Of a stretch of DNA of 7,324 bases, positions 1 through 5,274 are shown one piece after another (position 1 is the first letter of the stretch; each line of letters starts with the position of its first letter). The DNA comes from Flavobacteriaceae bacterium (GTDB taxonomy: Bacteria > Bacteroidota > Bacteroidia > Flavobacteriales > Flavobacteriaceae), in contig JAURDG010000062.1 of NCBI GenBank assembly GCA_030828025.1, positions 1-7,324 on the forward strand, written 5' to 3'. The position numbers and the translations under genes were made by a program. A model generated the notes under the pieces. That model was not told the DNA's origin. It saw only the letters and a list, made by a program, of their open reading frames with translations, and made no database searches.

Positions 1-22
1 AATAATTAATATGATGTGAACG

Positions 23-313
23 TTACTTAACGGCCACTTTAGTTTTTACTTTTTCCAAAAAAACCTTTGCGGGTTTAAATGAAGGTATGTTATGTGCTGG
101 AATGTCAATGGTGATATTTTTGGATATGTTACGTCCTTTTTTGGCTTTTCTTGTTTTAATAACAAAACTACCGAATCCACGTAAATAAACGTTTTCACCA
201 GATTCCATGGCACTTCTTACTTCTTTCATAAAGTGATTCACTATTGCTTGAGTGTCACTTTTATCAACTCCTAATTTCTCGGAAATATTTGATACAATTT
301 CAGCTTTTGTCAT
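23..313 (-). CDS. HU/IHF-family histone-like DNA-binding protein
   Basis: A 96-residue protein, the usual length for HU/IHF subunits, which dimerise and bend DNA in the nucleoid. The N-terminal helices (residues 1-40) open with MTKAEIVSNISEKLG, a standard HU start. The hinge ERGxGSF-type signature is seen as YLRGFGSF (43-50), followed by the DNA-binding beta-arm KKGRN...IDIPAHNIPSFKPAK (58-83). Odd point: the arm tip reads GRNI, whereas most HU/IHF proteins have GRNP, whose proline wedges between base pairs. I cannot tell an HU from an IHF subunit by sequence alone, so no symbol is given. The start ATG (313-311) is the only sensible one; weak purine stretches (AGAAGAG and AAGG) lie just upstream. 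It diverges from mutY, an arrangement common in Flavobacteriia. Function is known from the family; the effect of the missing proline is inference. Confidence 0.95.
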   Translation of the reverse strand: MTKAEIVSNISEKLGVDKSDTQAIVNHFMKEVRSAMESGENVYLRGFGSFVIKTRKAKKGRNISKNITIDIPAHNIPSFKPAKVFLEKVKTKVAVK

Positions 314-343
314 CCTTAAACTCTTCTGTGGTTGTAAATTTTA

Positions 344-374
344 GGTTCGCAAATATATTAATTTAATTCGAACC
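344..374. repeat. Inverted repeat GGTTCG-N19-CGAACC in the HU/mutY intergenic region
   Basis: Perfect 6-bp arms at 344-349 and 369-374, centres 25 bp apart, enclose the AT-only stretch holding the HU -7 box at 350-357. The right arm also contains the palindrome TTCGAA (367-372). The position would suit a repressor or autoregulatory site, but 6-bp arms can arise by chance. Confidence 0.35.
350..357 (-). promoter_or_regulatory. -7 promoter element for the HU-family gene
   Basis: On the minus strand this reads TATATTTG, an exact match to the Bacteroidota primary-sigma -7 consensus TAnnTTTG. It lies about 36 bases before the HU start codon, giving a leader of roughly 30 bases. No clear TTTG -33 element is present at 17-23 bases upstream, so the call rests on the -7 box alone. 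Confidence 0.45.
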
Positions 375-412
375 AGATGAGCCACTTATGCAATCATGTG
401 CGCTTTTGCGTG

Positions 413-420
413 TATTTTTG
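413..420 (+). promoter_or_regulatory. -7 promoter element for mutY, 5 bases before its likely start
   Basis: TATTTTTG matches TAnnTTTG exactly. The best -33 candidate is only a poor TTATG at 386-390, 22 bases upstream. If active, transcription would begin at about 425-427, at the ATG at 426, producing a leaderless message. Because this box falls inside the possible upstream start at 396, it also argues for 426 as the true start. Confidence 0.4.
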
Positions 421-425
421 TCTGG

Positions 426-1460
426 ATGAACAATTTTGGCATACAATTACTAAAATGGTACGACGAGAATAAGCGGGATTTGCCGTGGAGACAAACAAAA
501 AACCCATACACCGTTTGGCTTTCCGAAATCATTCTTCAACAGACACGCGTTGACCAAGGTATTCCTTATTTTTTACGTTTCGTAGAGCAGTATCCTAACG
601 TTGTAGCTTTGGCAAAAGCACATGAAGATGAGGTGCTCAAATTGTGGCAGGGATTGGGTTATTATGCTCGTGCGCGAAACATGCTGAAGGCAGCAAAAAT
701 AGTTGCATTTCAATTGGGCGGTACCTTTCCTACTACATACAAAGAACTGTGTCAACTTCCAGGTATTGGCCCATACACAGCTAGTGCTATTGCCTCCATT
801 TGCTATAACGAAGCAACGGCAGTTGTGGATGGCAATGTTTATCGGGTTTTGGCTCGCTTTTTTGATATAGATCTGCCTATAAACCAGCCCAAAGGAATAA
901 AGGGATTTCAACAATTAGCCCAGTCATTAATTATTTCTAATGAGCCAGGCACATATAACCAGGCGCTTATGGAATTTGGTGCCCTTCAGTGCACCCCTAA
1001 AAACCCCAATTGCTTGCGTTGTCCACTTAATGATCGTTGTTTGGCTTTTGCCAATAACACCATTGAAATGCGCCCCATTAAAATTAAGGCAAAGCCAGCC
1101 CGTGCACGCTTTTTTCACTATTTGATTCCCATCGATAAAAATCAAAAGACCCTGCTCAATCAAAGAACAACAGCCGATATTTGGCAAGGGCTGTATGAGT
1201 TTCCCTTAATTGAAGCCACACATACCTTGAGCGAACAGGAGCTCAAGGCACACCACGACTTGCCTGCTTGGGCGCAGGATGCCAATTGGACACTTTTCAA
1301 TCAAGAAGCGGTCGTACATCGGCTATCACACCAAGTGATTAATGCCTATTTTTGGATTGTTGATGACATGGATGAAACGATGCCACACAGTTGGGATTTT
1401 GTACACAGTCGTGGCGTTTCTCGACTTGTAGAACGCTTTTTGCACAAGTTCAAACGATAA
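426..1460 (+). CDS. mutY: Adenine DNA glycosylase MutY (A/G-specific)
   Basis: MutY removes adenine mispaired with 8-oxoguanine or guanine in base excision repair. Counting from the ATG at 426 (344 residues), the glycosylase domain spans about 1-210. It shows catalytic Glu34 in WLSEIILQQTRV, the helix-hairpin-helix LPGIGPYTASA (111-121), catalytic Asp135 in VVDGNVYRVLAR, and a [4Fe-4S] ligand set Cys189-X6-Cys196-X2-Cys199-X5-Cys205. Residues from about 220 form the NUDIX-like C-terminal domain that recognises 8-oxoG, with LNQR, IWQGLYEFPL and the VHRLSHQ motif. The frame extends back to an ATG at 396, adding MCAFACIFVW. I prefer 426 because MNNFGIQLLKWY resembles family N termini, the extra residues match nothing known, and a -7 promoter box overlaps them. 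All catalytic residues are present, so it should be functional. It is followed by ssb after 26 bases. Confidence 0.96.
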   Translation: MNNFGIQLLKWYDENKRDLPWRQTKNPYTVWLSEIILQQTRVDQGIPYFLRFVEQYPNVVALAKAHEDEVLKLWQGLGYYARARNMLKAAKIVAFQLGGTFPTTYKELCQLPGIGPYTASAIASICYNEATAVVDGNVYRVLARFFDIDLPINQPKGIKGFQQLAQSLIISNEPGTYNQALMEFGALQCTPKNPNCLRCPLNDRCLAFANNTIEMRPIKIKAKPARARFFHYLIPIDKNQKTLLNQRTTADIWQGLYEFPLIEATHTLSEQELKAHHDLPAWAQDANWTLFNQEAVVHRLSHQVINAYFWIVDDMDETMPHSWDFVHSRGVSRLVERFLHKFKR

Positions 1461-1470
1461 TGTACATTTG
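1439..1470 (+). promoter_or_regulatory. Promoter of ssb (TTTG-N20-TACATTTG)
   Basis: A TTTG at 1439-1442 and TACATTTG at 1463-1470 are separated by 20 bases, matching the Bacteroidota primary-sigma consensus TTTG-N(17-23)-TAnnTTTG at every defined position. The -33 element lies in the last codons of mutY and the -7 element just after its stop. The predicted start at about 1475 leaves a leader of some 12 bases before the ssb ATG, so ssb and possibly gldE/gldD can be expressed independently of mutY. Confidence 0.65.
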
Positions 1471-1486
1471 AGGTATATTATTTATC

Positions 1487-1936
1487 ATGAGCGGAACATT
1501 AAACAAAGTTATGCTGATCGGCCACCTTGGCGATAGCGTAAAAGTAACCTACTTCGAAGGTGGAAATTGCATAGGAAGATTTCCAATAGCTACCAACGAA
1601 ACCTATACCAGCAAACAAACAGGCGAAAAAGTAACCAATACTGAATGGCATAATGTCGTGGTTCGAAATAAAGCGGCTGAAATTTGTGAAAAATACCTTA
1701 CCAAAGGCGATCGAGTTTATGTGGAAGGACGTATCAAAACACGCAAATGGCAAGGCGAGGACGGTAAAGACCGCTATACCACAGAAATCCATGTTGACGA
1801 CTTTACCTTTTTGACACAGCGTGCTGGAGACTCAACGGAATCTGCTGCTTCGGCACAGCAGCCATCAGACCAGCATACCCCACAACAGCCTACGCAAGCA
1901 AGCGCACCTTCTAGTGATGATGATTTGCCCTTTTAA
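1487..1936 (+). CDS. ssb: Single-stranded DNA-binding protein SSB
   Basis: A 149-residue SSB, which coats single-stranded DNA in replication, recombination and repair and recruits partner proteins through its tail. The OB fold covers about residues 1-112. Trp54 (NTEWHNVVV) and Trp88 (KTRKWQGEDGKDRYTTEI) fall at the same numbers as the DNA-stacking tryptophans of E. coli SSB, and Tyr40 sits where E. coli has Trp40. Residues 113-143 are a low-complexity Gln/Ser/Thr/Ala/Pro linker with no predicted fold. The protein ends in the acidic tip DDDLPF, the docking peptide for SSB-interacting proteins. Start ATG at 1487 gives the expected N terminus MSGTLNKVMLIGHLG. It follows mutY by 26 bases with its own promoter, and gldE begins 10 bases after its stop. 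Nothing is missing, and I regard it as the housekeeping SSB. Confidence 0.97.
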   Translation: MSGTLNKVMLIGHLGDSVKVTYFEGGNCIGRFPIATNETYTSKQTGEKVTNTEWHNVVVRNKAAEICEKYLTKGDRVYVEGRIKTRKWQGEDGKDRYTTEIHVDDFTFLTQRAGDSTESAASAQQPSDQHTPQQPTQASAPSSDDDLPF

Positions 1937-1946
1937 GGTTTAGTAC

Positions 1947-3239
1947 TTGGAAATAGCCCATTTGGTTTTTAGCGTTGTAACGATGGAAACAGCCAAAATA
2001 GTGTTGTTGCTTTTATTACTCTTGTGTTCAGCTTTGGTTTCCGGCTCTGAGGTTGCTTTTTTTTCGCTTTCCTCTACTTATATCAAAACGACCACTGCGG
2101 CATCAAGTAAATCTGTACGCATTATTGCCCACTTGCGTAAGAACCCGCGAAGGCTGCTGGCGATTATTTTGTTGCTCAACAACCTAATAAACATTGCTAC
2201 TGTTTTGGTATTCGCCACCTTGATTCCACAGCTTTTTGAGGCTATTGAACAGGCTTGGGTTAAATTTTCACTTGAAGTTGGTTTAATTACCCTTATTGTT
2301 CTTTTGTTTGGCGAGATTCTACCCAAAGTTTATGCCAACAAAAACCCAGAAGGCTTTGCCAAACTTATGGCACTTCCGATTTATTTTTTGGATCAATATG
2401 TGTTTTTTGCATTCACATACCCCATGAGCTATATTACCTATGCACTACAAAAGCGGTTGGGCAAAACCACCTCAAATATTTCGGTTGATCATTTGTCGCA
2501 AGCGTTGGAGCTAACCGACGACTCCGAAACGACCAAAGACGAACAAAAAATCTTAAAGGGAATAGTAACTTTTGGCAATACAGACACCAAGCAAGTCATG
2601 TGTCCTCGCATTGATCTGTTTGCCGTCGATCAAAAAACAAACTTTTCCCAACTCATTGCGCAAGTTGTCAAAATGGGGTTTTCTCGAGTGCCCGTGTACA
2701 GTGAAACAATTGACAACATAGTTGGGGTGTTGTATGTTAAAGATTTGTTGCCCCACTTGGACAAGAAAAATTTTGAATGGAACCAGTTATTGCGGGAACC
2801 TTACTTTGTTCCTGAAAACAAAAAATTAGACGACCTATTGCAGGAATTTCAGGCCAAGCGGATACACTTGGCGGTCGTTGTTGACGAATATGGTGGCACT
2901 TCAGGCGTCGTCTCTTTAGAAGATGTTATTGAACAGATTGTTGGCGATATCAGTGATGAATTTGACGAAACGGATGTTAGCTATTCAAAGCTAAATGAAA
3001 CCACCTATGTCTTTGAGGGCAAAACATCCTTGCAAGACTTTTATCATGTGCTTCGACTTTCAAATGCGAAGGATTTTGAACAACATAAGGGCGAGTCCGA
3101 AACGATTGCTGGTTTTGTTTTAGAACAGTTGGGGTCTTTTCCCAAAGTGAATACAACTATGCGCTTTAAAAATGTCTCTTTTACTGTGGAAGCTGTTGAC
3201 CGAAAGCGTATCAAACAATTAAAAGTAGAGCTTTTATGA
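1947..3239 (+). CDS. gldE: Gliding-motility protein GldE (CNNM/CBS/CorC-type membrane protein)
   Basis: A 430-residue inner-membrane protein of the CorC/HlyC-like hemolysin family. The N-terminal CNNM (DUF21) domain (about 15-165) has four hydrophobic segments near 16-40, 68-93, 108-125 and 138-160, with family motifs SGSEVAFFSLS (32-42) and FGEILPKVYA (121-130). A CBS pair follows: CBS1 about 213-271 and CBS2 about 280-338, with VVDEYGGTSGVVSLEDVIEQ at 311-330. A CorC_HlyC domain fills about 345-428. Related CNNM proteins are tied to magnesium or other ion transport; the exact role of GldE in gliding is not settled. It is named by its translational coupling to gldD: the stop and the next start share ATGA at 3236-3239. 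The start chosen is TTG at 1947, with AAGG 8 bases upstream; ATG at 1983 (13th codon) is the alternative and would leave the first membrane segment intact. Confidence 0.93.
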   Translation: MEIAHLVFSVVTMETAKIVLLLLLLLCSALVSGSEVAFFSLSSTYIKTTTAASSKSVRIIAHLRKNPRRLLAIILLLNNLINIATVLVFATLIPQLFEAIEQAWVKFSLEVGLITLIVLLFGEILPKVYANKNPEGFAKLMALPIYFLDQYVFFAFTYPMSYITYALQKRLGKTTSNISVDHLSQALELTDDSETTKDEQKILKGIVTFGNTDTKQVMCPRIDLFAVDQKTNFSQLIAQVVKMGFSRVPVYSETIDNIVGVLYVKDLLPHLDKKNFEWNQLLREPYFVPENKKLDDLLQEFQAKRIHLAVVVDEYGGTSGVVSLEDVIEQIVGDISDEFDETDVSYSKLNETTYVFEGKTSLQDFYHVLRLSNAKDFEQHKGESETIAGFVLEQLGSFPKVNTTMRFKNVSFTVEAVDRKRIKQLKVELL

Positions 3240-3781
3240 GGTTTCGTTGGCTTTCTTTTTTGGTATTGTTAGTCGGTTGTCAGCAAACAATACCCAAGCC
3301 AAAGGCGCAGCTGGCTCTGTCGTATCCTTTGCCACAATACGACCTGGTTGAAACCGACTGTCCATATTCGTTTAGCTACAATCAGTTCGCCACACCAAAA
3401 CAACTGTCGCTTTGCGGTATGATATTGGAATATTCTTCGATGAAAGCAAAGCTATACATCACCTATTTTGATTTAAACAAAGCGTCTATGGACACCCTGT
3501 TCCTAGACTTTGAAAAACGCTTAGAACTCTTTGGAAAAAATGCCAGTCGCTATGACGAAAGTGCTTATGAAAACAAGGAAAATAACGTTATTGGCAGCTA
3601 CATTACGTTAATTGGAGATGCACCAGCCAACCTGCATTTTTTCGGCACAGATGCCAAAAAACATTTTATAACGGGTTCTTTGCTTTTTGAGACTGCCCCA
3701 AATTATGATTCCTTGGCACCAGCAATAGCCTATGTCCAACAAGATGTTCGCAAGCTCTTGGAATCACTAAAGTGGGATTAA
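3236..3781 (+). CDS. gldD: Gliding-motility lipoprotein GldD
   Basis: A 181-residue lipoprotein required, in studied flavobacteria, for gliding and linked to the type IX secretion/gliding machinery; its biochemical role is unknown. The signal peptide (1-14) ends in the lipobox LVGC with Cys15 as the lipid-modified residue. Family landmarks are ETDCPYSFSYN (39-49), the YITYFDLN stretch (74-81), KHFITGSLLF (142-151) and the strongly conserved end PNYDSLAPAIAYVQQDVRKL...SLKW (155-180). The middle is diverged: the CWF...YP motif I recall from Flavobacterium GldD appears here as LCGMILEYSSMKA (59-71), without Trp and Pro. It overlaps gldE by 4 bases (ATGA), so translation is coupled. Its TAA shares the TTAA at 3778-3781 with the stop of the opposing gene. 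The call is strong from the C terminus plus neighbourhood. Confidence 0.92.
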   Translation: MRFRWLSFLVLLVGCQQTIPKPKAQLALSYPLPQYDLVETDCPYSFSYNQFATPKQLSLCGMILEYSSMKAKLYITYFDLNKASMDTLFLDFEKRLELFGKNASRYDESAYENKENNVIGSYITLIGDAPANLHFFGTDAKKHFITGSLLFETAPNYDSLAPAIAYVQQDVRKLLESLKWD

Positions 3782-4311
3782 ACCTTTTCCTCCTTTTTGG
3801 CGCAACATGCTTTTTTACAGTCTTTAGCGCACGCCTTTTTATCCATGCCTTTTTTGCAATTTTCTTTCGTACAGGACTTATCGCATGTATGTTTTTCTTT
3901 GCAACAAGGTTTATCACAGTCTTTTGGGCATTGCTTACCTTCTTTCATGTAATTATAAGGGGCAGAAGTTGTTGCTTCGCCTACTTTATAGTCAGCACCT
4001 AAGGCTTCAATGGTTGTACGGATATTTTCAAAAGAGGTTGCAGACGGGTCAAACGAAACATGGGCTGTTTCGGATTCAAAATCCACTTTAGAGGCAGTAA
4101 CACCATCAGCGGCTGCAATTTTCTTCTCGATACGCGCAGCACATCCAACTGCACACGTCATTCCTTTAATTGGAAAAGATATGTGCGCTAAGTCAGCGGA
4201 TGATTCTACGGCGTTTTCTTCGTTGTGTGCAACGGATTTTTTTTCTGGCTTTGCAGTTGTTGTACATCCGACAATAAGTAAAATCAAAAGGGTGTGGATA
4301 TGGGTTTTCAT
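3778..4311 (-). CDS. HMA-domain lipoprotein with a Cys/Lys-rich repeat tail
   Basis: A 177-residue predicted lipoprotein in three parts. Residues 1-16 are a signal peptide ending in lipobox IVGC (Cys16). Residues about 41-110 form a heavy-metal-associated domain with GMTCAVGC (Cys53, Cys57), a C-x3-C variant of the usual CxxC, followed by the expected ARIEKKIAAADGV and ALGADYKV. HMA domains carry Cu(I) or other soft metals. Residues 128-170 hold eleven cysteines (128, 132, 136, 137, 143, 147, 152, 161, 165, 169, 170) interleaved with lysines in three related modules, resembling a metallothionein-like binder. I know no named family for this tail. Anchoring in the periplasm or outer membrane, and a role in metal capture or detoxification, are inferred. 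No P-type ATPase or metal regulator lies in the window. It converges on gldD, sharing the TTAA stop, and diverges from the EamA gene. Confidence 0.85.
   Translation of the reverse strand: MKTHIHTLLILLIVGCTTTAKPEKKSVAHNEENAVESSADLAHISFPIKGMTCAVGCAARIEKKIAAADGVTASKVDFESETAHVSFDPSATSFENIRTTIEALGADYKVGEATTSAPYNYMKEGKQCPKDCDKPCCKEKHTCDKSCTKENCKKGMDKKACAKDCKKACCAKKEEKV
3802..3930 (-). repeat. Three Cys/Lys modules within the HMA lipoprotein tail
   Basis: Modules: CPKDCDKPCC (residues 128-137, bases 3901-3930), CDKSCTKENC (143-152, bases 3856-3885) and CAKDCKKACC (161-170, bases 3802-3831). The pattern is C-x-K-x-C-x-K-x(1-2)-C with a trailing second Cys in the outer copies. The two outer copies match at 24 of 30 bases, consistent with internal duplication. 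Confidence 0.75.
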
Positions 4312-4327
4312 GGTATTAAGTTTTCAT

Positions 4328-4335
4328 CAAAAATA
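4328..4335 (-). promoter_or_regulatory. -7 promoter element for the HMA lipoprotein gene
   Basis: On the minus strand this reads TATTTTTG, an exact TAnnTTTG match, 16 bases before the start codon, giving a leader of about 10 bases. No TTTG is found at the normal -33 spacing, so strength or dependence on an activator is uncertain. Confidence 0.45.
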
Positions 4336-4336
4336 A

Positions 4337-4346
4337 CAATTAATTG
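4337..4346. repeat. Palindrome CAATTAATTG between the two divergent promoters
   Basis: A perfect 10-bp palindrome directly upstream of the HMA -7 box (4328-4335) and overlapping the candidate -33 element of the EamA gene (4343-4346). A protein bound here could affect both genes, but the site is AT-rich and short, so chance is possible. Confidence 0.3.
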
Positions 4347-4375
4347 CTATTTGTCATTGAATTTCACCAGATTTG
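4343..4375 (+). promoter_or_regulatory. Candidate promoter of the EamA transporter gene
   Basis: ATTG at 4343-4346, 21 bases, then CAGATTTG at 4368-4375: one mismatch from TTTG and one from TAnnTTTG. The predicted transcription start lies at or beside the ATG at 4382, so the message may be nearly leaderless, as suggested for mutY. Confidence 0.35.
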
Positions 4376-4381
4376 TATGCG

Positions 4382-5269
4382 ATGCGGCTGATACCTCAAA
4401 ATAAGTGGATTTACCTTTTTTTGCTCTCCATCATTTGGGGAAGCTCCTATATTCTTATTAAACGCGGACTCGTCGGACTATCACCTATTGAGCTGGGTAG
4501 CCTTCGCATTGTATTCAGTACCATTTTTTTGTTGTTGATGGGATACAATACGCTAAAAGGACTTTCCAAAAATCAATGGAAATGGCTCATCATTACGGGT
4601 TTTTTGGGTACTTTTTTTCCCTCTTTTTTGTTTGCTTTTGCCCAGCAGTATATCGACTCGGCAGTAGCTGCGATTACCAACTCGCTAACGCCTATTTTTA
4701 CCCTGCTTATTGGGGTGTTTTTCTTTGCCAATAAAATACTTGCCAAACAATATTCTGGTGTCTTGTTGGGTTTTTTGGGTTCTTTAGGATTGATTTTTGG
4801 GGGAAATGAAATAAGTGCAGCGCAACCCTACCAATATGTGCTCTTGATTATGTGCGCTTCTATGTGCTATGCGGTCAATATCTTTTTTTTAAAAGAAAAA
4901 TTAGCTGATGTGTCTCCTATAGCAATGACCTTGGGAAATTTTATCGCGATACTTCCGCCAGCTCTTGTTTTATTGCTTTTTTCAGATGTTTTTTCCGCAC
5001 AAAAACTTCAGGATCACGAAGTGCTTACAAGCTTATTTTATATTGCTGTTTTGTCCTTTTTTGGAACAGCAATCGCCAAGGTCATGTTCAATCGATTCGT
5101 AAAAATCGCATCTGCTGTTTTTGCCTCTTCTGTAACCTATACATTGCCAATTGTCGCCCTGTTTTGGGGAACAATCGATGGCGAACAAATCAATGTTGTT
5201 CAGCTTATTTCTGCGGGTGTTATTTTACTCGGTGTTTCGCTGGCGCATAAGCCAGCGAAACACAAGTAA
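4382..5269 (+). CDS. EamA/DMT-family transporter
   Basis: A 295-residue, very hydrophobic inner-membrane protein of the drug/metabolite transporter superfamily, about ten membrane segments arranged as two EamA repeats (about 10-140 and 152-287). Typical marks are the first-helix signature IIWGSSYILIKRGL (17-30), SAVAAITNSLTPIFTLLIGVFF (93-114), and its second-half counterpart ASAVFASSVTYTLPIVALFWG (243-263). Members export amino acids, nucleobases or other small metabolites; the substrate cannot be read from sequence and the context gives no clue. I start at ATG 4382; the frame also offers TTG at 4373, three codons earlier, which overlaps the promoter-like CAGATTTG. The last codons encode a basic tail (AHKPAKHK) whose DNA forms a 13-bp hairpin. 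It converges with the M16 gene, stops 5 bases apart. Confidence 0.92.
   Translation: MRLIPQNKWIYLFLLSIIWGSSYILIKRGLVGLSPIELGSLRIVFSTIFLLLMGYNTLKGLSKNQWKWLIITGFLGTFFPSFLFAFAQQYIDSAVAAITNSLTPIFTLLIGVFFFANKILAKQYSGVLLGFLGSLGLIFGGNEISAAQPYQYVLLIMCASMCYAVNIFFLKEKLADVSPIAMTLGNFIAILPPALVLLLFSDVFSAQKLQDHEVLTSLFYIAVLSFFGTAIAKVMFNRFVKIASAVFASSVTYTLPIVALFWGTIDGEQINVVQLISAGVILLGVSLAHKPAKHK
5232..5263 (+). terminator. Hairpin terminator inside the end of the EamA gene
   Basis: Perfect 13-bp inverted repeat: GTGTTTCGCTGGC (5232-5244), loop GCATAA, GCCAGCGAAACAC (5251-5263). It ends four bases before the TAA at 5267. There is no good T-run after it on either strand (AAGTAAATCGATTATTC on plus), so it may act as a 3' end stabiliser or as a two-way barrier between the converging genes rather than a classical intrinsic terminator. 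Confidence 0.6.
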
Positions 5270-5274
5270 ATCGA

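Noticed and set aside
1..22. Possible terminator after the HU-family gene
   Set aside because: Only 22 bases are visible downstream and they hold no convincing stem or T-run.
573..914. Minus-strand open frame of 113 codons opposite mutY
   Set aside because: It lies wholly inside a well-supported mutY coding region, has no recognisable domain and looks like an antisense shadow.
1225..1248. 8-bp inverted repeat CCTTGAGC / GCTCAAGG inside mutY
   Set aside because: It sits in mid-gene with an 8-base loop and no T-run or gene boundary; most likely chance from codon use.
3789..3795. AAGGAGG on the minus strand, a perfect Shine-Dalgarno-like sequence
   Set aside because: It encodes part of the Lys-Lys-Glu-Glu end of the HMA lipoprotein and no start codon follows at a useful distance.
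4010..4336. Plus-strand open frame of 108 codons opposite the HMA lipoprotein
   Set aside because: The minus-strand frame has a lipobox, an HMA motif and patterned cysteines; the plus frame has none and is its shadow.
4540..4810. Dense T-runs on the plus strand that could be read as terminators
   Set aside because: They come from Phe and Leu codons of membrane helices in the transporter and are not preceded by stable hairpins.
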